Shown: positions 11,242 to 22,478 of the stretch, piece after piece | Layout of the letters: every line of letters begins with the position of its first letter | How positions within the stretch are numbered: the stretch's first letter is position 1 | Assembly: GCA_035048495.1 (NCBI GenBank) | Contig: CM068547.1 | Coordinates: 24,125,913 to 24,189,912, forward strand | Direction of reading: 5' to 3' | From: Euptelea pleiosperma | Taxonomy: Eukaryota > Streptophyta > Magnoliopsida > Ranunculales > Eupteleaceae | DNA length: 64,000 nt | Translations under genes and position numbers: made by a program | Notes under the pieces: generated by a model | Told to the model about the DNA's origin: nothing | The model's database searches: none | The model's input: the letters and a program-made list of their open reading frames with translations, nothing else

Positions 11242-13886
11242 TGATATTCGCTTAAAAGTGCGTATTTTCCACTGTTATCTTCTAAGCGTTTTCACACTCT
11301 TCTACATTAAAATGCTCTATTTATCTACTTTTTTACGTAAGAGTCTCTTTTGTTGCGTAGAACATACTTTTCTGGACGAAATGGTATATTTGCATGCATT
11401 AATTAAACACATTTTCGGAAGTCTAGACATGAAGTCATTCTGATAGAGTCCCATTACGCGCTTCTTCTATCGTAGGAAACCCCGATGGGACAATTCTCGA
11501 GACTTGCGAGCCCACATCGATTAGGAAAGCCCATTATCAAAGCTTAAAGAGCCCACATGCTATGACTAGAAGATATGGGCCAAATATGGGCTGAATAAGA
11601 GGACCAAAAAGCTGGCCCAAAGAACGAAGAGAGCAGAAGAGCCAATGACCAAGAGATGGACCAAAGCGTTTAAAGCCACATGAGTCAGCAATGAATGATA
11701 GTCTACTCTACTGGAGAAGCGTGAGGATGGTCACAGTGAAGACTAGGGTTCCAGACCCTCTGCCAATACTTTTATCTCAATTTTCTGATATTTTCTCTCT
11801 CATCTCTCCTTATTCTCTCTCTCTTCATCTCTCGGTCCTCGAATCTACTGACCTAACCCCAGAACTCCTGCCTATTGGCTCTGTCTCATATCCCTTAGCT
11901 TTCTGACCGTTGGATCTTCAATCGGACCGTTGGATCTTCCACCGGACCGTTGGATCTCTCTAGATCCGTCGATCTACCAATCTGGGTCCCAATCAAGTCA
12001 CTATCAGATTGTCTGTCACATCATCTTGTGAGACGATGGACATCATCAATCCATGTGGGCCAGTAGCCGGGCCCATCATCATCAACCCGCTGTCCGACCA
12101 TTTAGTGGACCCCATGAATTTCAAAATAATTTTAATTAAATTTTAAAAAAATGTGGAGTCCACTAAATGGGGAAATTCCCCAAAGAAAAGTAGGGTTTTA
12201 CTTAAAAAAATATATATATTTTTCTTATTTTTTATTTTTAAAAAATACCCTATTTCCATTAAAGGAAATAAGGAGCTTTAAAAGGGAAAGGAGAAGGGTT
12301 CGTTTGAACCCTAATCCCCCTCTAATCCCCCTTCAATCCCTTTCCCCATCTCCCCCTATCAATCCCCCACGTTCTCCCTTCTCCTCCTCCTCCTCATTTT
12401 CTTCTTCTTCTTCTTCTTCATCTTCTTATTCCTTCTTCTCCTTTTTTCCAGCCGGAGTTCTGCAACTCCGGCCACGCGCCTCGCCCTTCTTCTTCTTCTT
12501 CTTCTTCTTCTCTTTCTTCCTCGTCTTCTTCTCCTTGCTTTCGTCGCCGGAGTTCTGCAACTCCGGCGGATTGCAACTCATCTTCCACCGTCTTCTCCTT
12601 CTCTTTCTTTTCTTCTTCAACCACCTGAATCAGCACCGCCTGGGTGCTCCTTGGACTGACAGCCCAAACCGCTGCTGCCTCTCCATGCCTTACCGATCTG
12701 CAACACCATTACCGGAGTTGCAAAACCTGCAACTCCGGCCGTCACCTTCCAATCACAAACCCGAATCAGCATCTCCACGATCTCTCCTCTACGCGCCTCT
12801 CCAAACTTATGCCTTCTCCCTTCTTGCCACACCTTCACAGTGTCGATCTCTACAATCTGTAGCAAACTAGATCGTCTCCTCCAACCAATTTTCCAACCTG
12901 CAATCTCCATTCAACTCTACAGATTGACACACCCTCGCTGCTGGTGTAGCCTTGCAGGTGCAGCGCCCATCCTTCATCATTCACAGTGTGAACTAGCAGG
13001 CCGTTCTCTCAAGCACGCCTCCATCTTCACGAACTAGCAGGTGGCTCATCCACTCGTTCATCCTCTTCATCTCTCCCAGTGCCGGCAAAGACACAGCCCG
13101 AACTCCTCCACAACGGTTGCCCACAGTGCACTTCTCAATGAGGATTAGCTCCTCCAAACCTTGTTGCATGTGCAACCCTCAAAATACTCCATAACCTGCA
13201 CACCAACAGCGGGTTCATCTCCTAACTCACGCACCACATGGTTTCCTCCACCATGCACACTGGTGATGCACTTACCATTGCTGCACCTCCTTCCCGGATT
13301 CACCTTGCAAGACACGATGAACCTCAATGCAAACACTTGGCCGAACTAGGGAGCATCCTTTCATTCATGCCTATGGCCGACCACATCAATGGCCGAATCA
13401 ATACCTCCGGTAAGAAGTCCACGGTTAGACCTCTATCCCTTCTATTCTCTCTCTTCTTCTACTTTTTATCTCTAGATCTCTCTAGGTCTTAATTTCTATC
13501 TTTAGACATCATTCTTATCCTCTCTCTCTCTCTAGACTCCACCTTCTCTCTCTAGAATTCTCTACTTTCTCTCTCTACTTAGCTTTCATCTCTCTTCTCT
13601 CTCTCTCTAATTCAATTTTACTGCTTTCTAGATTAATTGTTTCATGTTTGAGTTGTAAGTCACATTTGAATTCATGAAATAAAGTTTATGTTGATTCAAG
13701 ATCGATAAATTCCTGTTATTTTATGTTCCTTATTGCGCTAATCCGACTAATCTCGAGTGTGGATCGACATCCGACACGAGCCACTATGCAAAATTGCTCA
13801 TTTTACAGGTTAAATGTCTCGGATAATTAAAAATATGTTGATTCTAGGGTTTCCGTAACCAACGACGCGGAAAAACCCTACTTTCA
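11242..13886 (+). mobile_element. 2.6 kb TG...CA element (probable solo LTR), copy 2
   Basis: Starts TGATATTCGC, ends TTTCA, with an exact ACTCA duplication (11237-11241 and 13887-13891). It is homologous to copy 1 at both ends (the AAAAGTGC start, and the GTGGATCGACATC...GACACGA and GGATAATTAAAAAT blocks near the end) but the middle differs. Its centre is pyrimidine-rich with (TTC)n runs. The 239-codon frame at 12151-12870 is Ser/Phe/Pro low-complexity sequence, not a gene. Confidence 0.8.
12450..12742. repeat. Three CCGGAGTTGCAACTCCGG-type palindromes
   Basis: CCGGAGTTCTGCAACTCCGG occurs at about 12452-12471 and again at about 12547-12566. A longer hairpin, CCGGAGTTGC...GCAACTCCGG, lies at about 12713-12738. 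All are inside the copy 2 element. Confidence 0.75.
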
Positions 13887-13891
13887 ACTCA

Positions 13892-15137
13892 CAAAAATCA
13901 AATCTATATGAGTTAGGAAGGATTCTCTAAGGAATAATGTTCACAATCTTTCTATCCTATTCTCTGAGCAATGAGCTCATCATCCCTTCTTGTTTTCCAT
14001 TCTTATTCTGAGAGCCAGGGATTTATTTTTTTTGTTTTCTTCATATTTTTTATTTGATTTATTTTTATAGAATAAAAATTAAAAAAGTTAAGAAAATAAA
14101 AAAAGGATTGGTGTTTTAGTCGAATTATGAGTGTGTGTTCTTAAAATGTTGAACTGGATGGACATTAACTTGTAAAAATGTTCTAAAATATTTCTTACTT
14201 AACACAAAGTAAAATTTGATAATCTTTGTATTATATCTCTTGATTTTGATGATTAGTCTATTTTACAAATTTACACCAGGTGAAAAATTGATACAGTTTA
14301 TCTGATTATTATTCACATGCACTCTGACTCTTATTGGCTGGTACGGATCTGATAGAGGTGTGAGATTCTATATTATTGGGATTAGGAATAAACTTCTACT
14401 GACAATGACTTCAAATTAGTAATGTTCCTGCCTTCAATTGATTTCGAAACTCCACTATAATCGATTGTTGGCTTCCCAATTAGAGAGTTTATTTAGTGGA
14501 AAGAGCTACCTCCAAAAATTAGTGTGAAAATCCATCTGTATGGCCTTGTTAAAAATAAAAAATTGATTCTTTTTGTTGTAGAAAAAGGCTACCTAGTCTA
14601 GGAGTGTGAAAGCTACCAAATTCACAAGTAAAAAATAGTCAATTTGCTAAAACATCGTATCCTTTAGCAAATACACTTGATTAAGAGCATTATGTGAGTA
14701 CCTTATAAGCTCTAATGAGGATTTCATGGTCGGATACAAGATACCTCTAGATTCTGATAAATATTAAATATTACTGCTGAAATCTATCCGGTATCGCCTT
14801 TAAAATTAGTTCACTCAAACACTTGTTGATATTTAAATTTGAGTTTATTAGTGTTTGCGACTTGTTCTAACTGTCCCGAGAGTTAATATTATTGATGAAT
14901 CAAAATTGAGCTGGATTGTTGATTAGTCAAAATTCTTTTTGAATAACTCTATTGTTAGTATTTATCGAGTTTTAATATTTCTTGGAACAGAATTCGAAAT
15001 TCTCTTAAATATTTTATCTTGATTGTATATCTTTTCTTGAGCTTTCCATTGTGTTATTTGCTATGAAAAGATTTGATTGGAAACATGAAAAATTGGTTTA
15101 AAAATTTACATTTTTCAAAAAAATTTCAGAGTTCAAG
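13892..15137. other. Unidentified AT-rich DNA
   Basis: Follows the second TG...CA element. I see no clear continuation of copia gag, no gene and no terminal repeats. It may hold the 5' part of the gag-bearing element that follows. Confidence 0.3.
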
Positions 15138-15253
15138 TCCAATCAATTGGACTACCCAGGCCAATCGATCAGACATGGCCAATCGATTGGAGTGCCCAGG
15201 CCAATCGAGTGGACCATGTCCAATTGATTGGACGTTACATCCATCGATTGGAT
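15138..15253. repeat. Cluster 1 of CCAATCGATTGG palindromes
   Basis: Five or six variants of (T)CCAATCGATTGG(A), including TCCAATCAATTGGA and CCAATTGATTGG, spaced by about 15-25 bp, just upstream of the gag-like frames. The same motif recurs in clusters at 17740, 42779 and 55600. Confidence 0.8.
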
Positions 15254-15461
15254 TGCGCAAACCTCATTTTTATAATACCCAAAACAGATTCATTTTCGCC
15301 CCAATCGATCATATGTGCCCAATCTACAATTATATTGCTTTTTGGTTTGGCTTTGCTCCCTATTTCATTGTTTTTCACTTCATCCTCTTTATCTTCATTT
15401 TTTGGGATTTTCTGTGTGAAAAATGGGTTTCTTTTGGTATTTTCTACACTTCTTGGTGCTT

Positions 15462-16790
15462 ATGGCTGATTCTCCTCGGCGTAGGAGGCATGTAATACTA
15501 TCTGATGCCGAAGATGAGGGGTTTGGGACTCAGAATCCCAGACGTACTTCTCGGGCTAGAAGGGATGGCAGATCATCCTCTTCTTATCACATGGAGAGAG
15601 GAGAGTCCTCCAGAGGGCATAGAAAAGCTTCTCGAGAACGTGGCTGGTCAGGTCGTTCTTCGATTCCCATGGTTAGTAAGCTTATCTCTCCTTTCATTTT
15701 TTTATGAGGCTGCTTGTTTTAATCATTTTTCTTCTGGTCGTTTTACGACTGAGAGAATTGTTGAGCTCGACTCGATTCCGGGGTCCCTTGTTCATTCCAT
15801 TTTCACATCTAGGGGGTAGATCCCTGCACTTCATTTGAGTGGTCCTTATTATCCTGTGTTGGTAAATCTATTTTATGACAATATGCATTCGATCCAGTGT
15901 TATGAAGAGAGTCAGTTATCTTTTAAGACTTTTGTCTCTAGAGTTTCTTTGAGTATTACTCCTGATCTGATTTCTACGATTTTCGGTATTCCTCGTCAGA
16001 ACGCTTCTATTGAGTATCTTTCTCGGATGAGAGAAATGACCACTGACAAAGTCCATCTAACTGAGACTCTTACTGGTTCTATTTTTGATTGGTCGTCTCA
16101 TATTCAACTCAGTAGTCTTCTCCCTGAGTATCGTCTGTTGTACTGTATCATTGTGTACAACATTGACCCACCTGGCCATGGTGCCTATGTGAACATTGAT
16201 TGTCTCCAACTTCTTTACCACCTCGGTACTAGTTTTGCTATTGACCTTCTTTGATTCATGTTTAAGGTCATTGCTAGAGCTGGTAACAATTTGGTGAATC
16301 ATCCTTGTCTTCCATTTCCTTTACTCGTGAGCACTATTCTACTCCATCTTGATTTGTACACCCATGGGACCCATTGGACACTCTACTATCCGGAAGAGTA
16401 TGTCTCAAGTTTGTCGGGTCACTGAGGTTCCTCCAGAGTATGATGACATTCTTGATGATCTTGCTAATAATATTGGAGTCCCTCTAGAGCATGCAGATGG
16501 TGTTCAGCATGCAGATGCAGATATGCAGCCTCCTGAGATGCATCCTCACTACTCGCTAGAGTCCCTACATCATCAGATGACAGGATTTGATCAGCGCCTC
16601 AGCGCACATGAAAAGCGGACATCTTAGAGCTTTTGACGGTTGGAGGAGCAACATGTCACTGGGTTCGATAGGATGACTAGCACACTGACTGATATGTAAC
16701 GATACATGGAGTATCAGATCACCTTGATGGGTTTTGGTCAGTGCCCGCCATTTTTAGAGCCGGACCAACATGATGGTGCATGACTATCTT
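15462..16790 (+). pseudogene. Retrotransposon gag-like (putative plant transposon protein) relic
   Basis: The start MADSPRRRRHV is basic and Arg/Ser-rich. After a frame change near 15690 the frame reads GRFTTERIVELDSIPG, then SGPYYPVLVNLFYDN, SFKTFVSRVSLSITPDLIST and IFGIPRQ. This is the order of the domain annotated in plants as putative plant transposon protein, where the consensus runs YP-LV-FY...F-V-G...S-E-L...LG-P. A further part (RVTEVPPEYDDILDDLA, then QMTGFDQRLSAHE) looks like the coiled C-terminal region. Stops occur at 15818-15820, 16252, 16625 and later. No protease, integrase or reverse transcriptase is seen, so the element is non-autonomous as well as broken. Confidence 0.65.
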
Positions 16791-17383
16791 CTTAGTCTCG
16801 AAGAGAGAAATTTTATTTGAGTTATCTGTTATTTGATTTAGGTTTATTATACACAGATAAACTAATGTTTCAATTTGTGGTTATACTCTTTTTTTTTACT
16901 TGATCTATATCAGAGTATAAACATTTTATCTTATGATATGACATGGTACTATTTGTAGTTTGTTGTACTTCCTAATGCACCTATTTTTTATGCTAATATC
17001 CAATGCATGCTAATTATATACTTATATTTATGTACCTTTGTCATTTTGTGATAAAAAAGGGGAAAGAAAAATCATAGAGGTAAACAAGTAAATGCATGAG
17101 ATAGGAGGAGAAAAATTGTTACATTATTTTTTTAATTTCTCTACATTGTGATGTGCATAATTAATTCACTGTAATTTTAATAGTTTTATCTATTTCTGCC
17201 TATGATATAACATGGTATGTTTTGTTGGCAGAATGTGCAGGGAACAGATCAAAGCCTCTTTTCTATTATCTGTTCGTTATCTCCGAGAGATTGTGAAATA
17301 GTGAGTGAATCATGTAAGGGGGGATTGTAATTCTATTTTTTGTTTACCCTTTATATAATTAATGTTTTTGTCATGGAATTGCC

Positions 17384-18920
17384 AAAGGGGGAGATTGTAA
17401 AGAATAATTTCATAATTTAGTTTGGCGAAGATTTTATATGACACAAAACATTATTGTAACCATTCCTACGAGCACCAGTGTAGCGTTGAAGATGTCGTGG
17501 TACGCATACTTCACCGACTATGTGAAGACTAAAAGACAAAGACAGCAAGAATCAGACGGTTAACGACAGGAGTCATCTGAGTAATTGCTCATTTGTTCGT
17601 TAAAGATCGTGCGCGCTCGCATAGGAAGGTAAGTGACTTAATGATCATAGAAATAGGTTTTAAATGAATAAAACATAATGGTCATACCTAGTCAGAGGAC
17701 AGACCCGAGTCTAGTCAAGAGTTTGACTATGGGGGTAGTCCAATCAATTGGACTTGTCCAATTGATTGGATCTTCACGATCAATCGATTGGACCCTACGG
17801 AATAGAACTTGTTTCAAGTCCGATCGATTGGACTTTCCTGATCAATCGATTGGACTTTACGAATAGAACTCAGTTCTGAGTCTGATCGATTGGATCTTCC
17901 TGATCAATCGATTGGACACTACGGAACATAAACTTTAAAGAGTCCGATCAATTGGACCTTTGGTATTATCATTTGGATTTAGGAAGGAAAAACCCATCTG
18001 TACTGGCCCAATCGATTGGACCAAAAGTACAATCGATTGGATTATGCATAAATAGGTATTTTCAGATCCCAAATTCTAGGTTCCACATTTCCCACCTTTC
18101 TTATGACTCAGGGCTACGAAACTCTATAAATATAACCCTTCTCTGGACATACAATTTACATATTAACACACAAAAGAGAGTTTTATTTATTAAGAGATGT
18201 TCGTTCGAAGAAGGAAAGCAACGCTTCATTACTATTTCTTCAAAGCTTTTCTCTTCTCTTTGATCATAGCTCAGTGCTTGATCTCTACTCAGCTTAGGTT
18301 TTTCACTTAGAATCTTAAAACCTAGCAAGTCTGAAAGTACCAGTGCGTCTCAACACTATTTGATCGACTTTGGGTTCAGGGTGTACTGAATTCTTCACCT
18401 TCAATAGATATTGGAGTGCTGAGAATTAAGATTGGGGAGTACTGATCGAAATGTAGGTTTGGGAAGTAACAAACTGAACAAGCAGACAAGGCTTCTTGAT
18501 TGGGGGGGCGCGCGTGGAATCGTAGCGTTGATTCAGAGAACATGGATGCATCGATAGTGGGCCTTGGCTAAGGTGGGAAGCTGCATTTGCAACAGTGCTG
18601 CGTAGGTAACTTCTATTTTGTTTAACTTTCCAGTTAGTGATACTTTCCGTCTGGACGTGGTCTTGTGGTTTTTCTTGGCTAAGGTTTCCACGTAAAAACT
18701 CTTTGTCTTGTTGATGTTTGATTGTTGTTCCGTTAATTGTATTGATTAAATCAAATGACGAAAAGACAATATAAAACGGAGGTATATTTGATTTGAGTCG
18801 GTTGAGATAATCCTTTTATTAATCAACTAAGACATGTGAGTTTCTTACTTTACCTTGACAAGTAAAATTGTAATAGGTCAGATTAATTTTTGAATACCTA
18901 ATCACCCTCCCCTTCTAGGT
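17384..18920 (+). mobile_element. Polypurine tract and 3' LTR of a copia-like element
   Basis: AAAGGGGGAGA (17384-17394) is immediately followed by TTGT, the usual tract/LTR junction of SIRE/Tork-type copia elements. The LTR therefore starts at about 17396. It contains palindrome cluster 2, a TATA box (CTATAAATATAACCC, about 18123) and a 3' region ending near TCACCCTCCCCTTCTAGG (about 18901-18918), a signature shared with the LTR relics at 41852 and 56565. The exact right end and target duplication could not be fixed, and the 5' LTR was not found. Confidence 0.65.
17740..18042. repeat. Cluster 2 of CCAATCGATTGG palindromes
   Basis: About ten copies or variants of TCCAATCGATTGGA arranged in pairs and spaced 20-45 bp, upstream of the TATA box of the LTR. 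Confidence 0.85.
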
Positions 18921-19171
18921 ATTCTTGAGGAAAATAGAACGGAGTGGTTATTTCAATAAGTAATGATTGCCAAATGCATTAGCTAGAGTAATAACATTTA
19001 ACAATTAACATTATGTGTGCATAAAAAGATTTATCCACTCAATTAAGTTTTCAAACATATATAGCTAAAGTACGATACTGATTAGATTGTCTCAACACTT
19101 ACAATAACTTCAAGCATATACTTAGAACAAACTAAAACCAATTGCAACAAAGACTTTTTTGAAGTAAGCCA
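18921..19171. other. AT-rich DNA downstream of the EF-hand gene
   Basis: Probably the 3' untranslated and downstream region of the minus-strand EF-hand gene plus LTR flank. No other feature seen. Confidence 0.3.
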
Positions 19172-20222
19172 TCACATAATGCTACACGAGGTTGCTAAGC
19201 TAGTGATGTTCACGGCAAGCTCTACTCCTTTAATCGCCGTGTGAATTCCATGACGTGCTTGATTACTGGAACCCTGAAAAGAGAAATCGCGAAAGAATAA
19301 AATATCAACCAAGATTTGGAAAACATAATTTGTGGGAAGGGGTATTTTGTCAACTTTAAGTATTTCCAAATGATTTATTTTGAAATTCAAATGATTTGTT
19401 AAATTAGTTTATTTTGGAAACAAATAACATAACTAAGTGGCTTAGTGTTTAGAGACCTTCCTAGTTCAGTTTCTACTTTGGAATTTTATTAAAGATCTTT
19501 AATTCAAATCACACTACATTTATTCTGAGCGTTCTCTGAGCTGGTAACATTATTCCCATGTGGGAGTTACAATAATTAATTTCTTCATTTAAAACTTATT
19601 AATTCTTTTTCCAATCTAACTACCCAACAATGATAAAAATAAATAATTTTAATTAATTTTTCCAATTAAAATTTAATTAAATGTAAACACACATGCCACT
19701 CACTAATAATAATAATAATCAAAGGGTCCCGGTAGAGTTTACCGTGTTCTGGATTGTTTGCGTATTCGTCTCGTCTCTGTAGCGCATCACTTTTTCTTTC
19801 CTTCTTATCTTCATGAGCAAGAACTGATTTTCCGTAAGGACGGGGTGCTCGCGTGCGGCGTAATTGCCCTTGTGGTAGCAAGAAACACAGATATCGTAGG
19901 AGGGACGGGTAACGTCACAGAAGCAGTCAGCACATGTGAAATACGAGCCTATCAATCGATCTCCACAGCCATCGCAATATGTCCTTGTGATAATCTGGTA
20001 AAAGAGGACGATAACTTCCTTGAAATCCAGAAAGCCATTGGCGTCCTTGTCTAGTTCATCGAACAAGTTAGTGTTGGAATATTTGTAACCATTTTTCCTC
20101 ATGTAATCTGCCGATTCCTGTTTGCTAACCCACCCATTTCGATCAGCATCGATCTCTTCAAAAACTTTCCTGGCCTGTTGCTTTAAATCATCCGAAGCTC
20201 TTTCATAAAAGGCTAACGCCAC
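19172..20222 (-). CDS. EF-hand pair plus ZZ-like zinc finger protein with C-terminal CaaX box (2 exons)
   Basis: Exon 1 is 20222-19743 (160 codons) and exon 2 is 19273-19172 (33 codons plus TGA). The join is phase 0 across a 469-bp GT...AG intron with donor ACG|GTAAAC and acceptor TTTTCAG|GG. The 193-residue product has two canonical calcium loops: D25-x-D27-x-N29...E36 and D58-x-D60-x-N62...E69. A ZZ-like finger follows (C83, C86, C97, C100, C112, C115, H126). The tail after the join reads GSSNQARHGI...TSCSIM. CSIM is a CaaX motif ending in Met, the class preferred by farnesyltransferase, so a lipid-anchored calcium sensor is inferred. Read-through of the intron would instead end at STGTL (167 residues) without the lipid site. 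The start is the first ATG of the frame. A Mutator-like foldback lies 36 bp upstream of the ATG. The molecular role of this plant family is not established to my knowledge. Confidence 0.85.
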
Positions 20223-20257
20223 TTAACGAAACTCCTCCACTCCCTAACTCTCTCACT

Positions 20258-20664
20258 GAGTAAAACTTGTGTCACAAGATGTTGTGACAGAAGCCAGTCA
20301 CAGCACTCAATACTAGCCACGTGGCACACGATCAAAGGACGCTGACCGTATGGATGTTTGGCCAGTCCCTCGGTGGACCTAAAAACCAAAAATCAGCCTG
20401 ATTAGTGATTTACAACCTTTGAATTTTTGCAGCCAAATAACGCTCAATTATACTCAGATTCCTACCGTTAAAATCAACCCATGAAAATAACTTCAATCGA
20501 ATTGGTTAGAAATCACTAATCTAGCCGATTTTTTGTGTATCGATCCACCGAGGGACTGACCAAACATCCATACGGTCATCGTCCTCTAATAGTATGCCAC
20601 GTGGCTCGTATTGAATGCTGTGACATGCTTCCGTCACAACATCTTGTGACACAAGTTTTACTCG
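20258..20664. mobile_element. Foldback Mutator-like MITE, GAGTAAAAC family, copy A
   Basis: Ends are GAGTAAAACTTGTGTCACAA and its inverse. TCTCTCACT is duplicated on both sides (20249-20257 and 20665-20673). The element is a nearly full-length palindrome with G-boxes GCCACGTGGC at 20316 and 20596. It sits 36 bp upstream of the EF-hand protein start codon, so it must lie in the 5' untranslated region or core promoter. Confidence 0.85.
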
Positions 20665-20673
20665 TCTCTCACT

Positions 20674-21736
20674 CTCTCCGGTGGGAAAAAAAGTTTGCGC
20701 TCTCGCTACGAGATCCTGTTTTTGTAAAAGGAAATTTTAATATCGTCCCGAAGACAATACCATATCATCGTCGTCCATGTGTTTAAACCATTCGATGGTC
20801 TTTGGGATTCGTAAAGGATCATGTTAATTCTCCCTTTTTCCAAATATAACCCTGCACAAAATATCTTCAATTTATTGGGATAATCTGTATGATATTACCA
20901 TTGAAGTTGTCGATTTGATAGAGCTCTCAAAACTTGGTTCAAGGAAAATGGTCCCGTGCTATGATATTAACATCAAACATTGATGTTCACACCCAAAAAT
21001 ACTGCGTGACTTGCTCTTTTGGGCCCACTGACGACATCAATGTTTGGCATATACCCTTGATAAGTCATTTCTAACCATCGTATTCAATCACCTAATAAAA
21101 AATGCTTGAATTCAATGGCCATAACTCATCAATCAAGCTAATTTTAAGGGAGTGTGGGTCCTCCAACAGCGGGGTTAAAGGAAAATTTTCATGGGTCAGT
21201 AATTCCCTATGTAAAAATATTTACTTAGGTCTACCTAGCCATTGAAAAAACATCTGAGTCAATTCCACACATAAGTAGGGTCTCCTTTTTGGAGTAGATA
21301 TTTTTGTTTTATACAAAATTTGTAAAAAAAAAAAGTAAAATTTTATTTGTATCAATGATTTTTAATAAGTATTTTTTGACTTGCTATAGGATTTTTGAGT
21401 CAATTGTATTTGGAGTTTTCTATGTACTTGTCTGTTAGTAAGTTGGTCATGCATGTCCTACGTTTCTAGAACGCGGAACATGACTTGAACCTTACGTCGA
21501 CTTCTCAAAATGTGCAAAATGTCCCCTTATAATTACAACCCCAAAATACCTCTCCCTTTTACGGTGGCGTGTGAGTTGGGGGGAAAGAAGTTTTGGATCC
21601 CCTATTAAACGGGGAATTTTTTTTGACCTGCCTGGGTTTTGATCCATCGATCCAATGTGCCACATTTCATTTATTGTGTTCTGTAATTGGAGCCTGTCAT
21701 TTTAGGGCAGTAACTGGAGGCTTGACCCTTTTGTTT
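20674..21736. other. Intergenic, diverged foldback pieces
   Basis: No gene seen. The part at 20970-21180 (GGGCCCACTGACGACATCAATGT and similar) looks like a diverged member of the foldback family. The rest is AT-rich. Confidence 0.35.
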
Positions 21737-21745
21737 TATAAAAAA

Positions 21746-22469
21746 CGGAAAATTTCTAAAAGAAAATAAATTTAATCTATTTACAAAAAACAAAATAAAT
21801 TTCTGACATTCTTGAAAAAAGTAACTAAACGCCCTTTGTAATGGCGTTTCTCCTTGACAGATATAAAAAGGGAAAAGACGACTGTTTCTCTGACAAAAGC
21901 TGAAAAAGCTGACAAACGCCCTTTTAAAGGGCGTCTGCCCATAGAGGAGTAAAACTTTTATCCCGATACAAGCCACATGGCACACTCTTATCAGACGATG
22001 ACCATATAGATGTTTGGCAAATCACTAGGTGGACCTACACACCAGAAAAAAAACATGATTAGTGGTTTAAAAGCGTTGGATTGAAGTTATTTTTATGGGT
22101 TGATTTTAATCGTAGGAATTTGAGTGCAAAGATCCAAAGGTTGTAAATTACTAATCAGGCTGATTTTTGGACTGCAGGTCCATCAAGGGACTAATCAAAC
22201 ATCCATACGATCAGTGTCCACTAAGAGTGTGCCATGTGGCTTGTATTGGGACAAAAAATTTACTCCTCTATGGGAAACGCCCTTTAAAAAGGCGTTTGTC
22301 GGCCTTTTCAGCTTTTTGCTACTTTTTGCTACTTTTATCAGAAGATTTATTTCTGTCAGGGAGAAACGCCCTTTCAAAGGGCGTTTAGTTACTTTTTTTG
22401 GGATTGTCAGAATTTTATTTTTGTTTTTATAAATAGATTAAAGTTTTTTTTCTTTTTAGAAATTTTCCG
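21746..22469. mobile_element. Foldback Mutator-like element, CGGAAAATTTC family, copy 1
   Basis: Long palindrome with ends CGGAAAATTTC / GAAATTTTCCG and an exact 9-bp duplication TATAAAAAA (21737-21745 and 22470-22478). Each arm carries AAACGCCCTTTxAAAGGGCGT hairpins. The centre contains a GAGTAAAAC-type arm at about 21950 and the shared GATGTTTGGC core, so it looks like a composite of two foldback families. A second copy lies at about 34995-35729. Confidence 0.85.
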
Positions 22470-22478
22470 TATAAAAAA

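Noticed and set aside
12151..12870. 239-codon open frame rich in Ser, Phe and Pro
   Set aside because: It lies in a pyrimidine-rich tract with (TTC)n runs inside a TG...CA element; the composition, not coding selection, keeps it open.
12640..13500. Cluster of 60-97 codon frames on both strands
   Set aside because: All lie in the copy 2 TG...CA element; they overlap in conflicting frames without domains.
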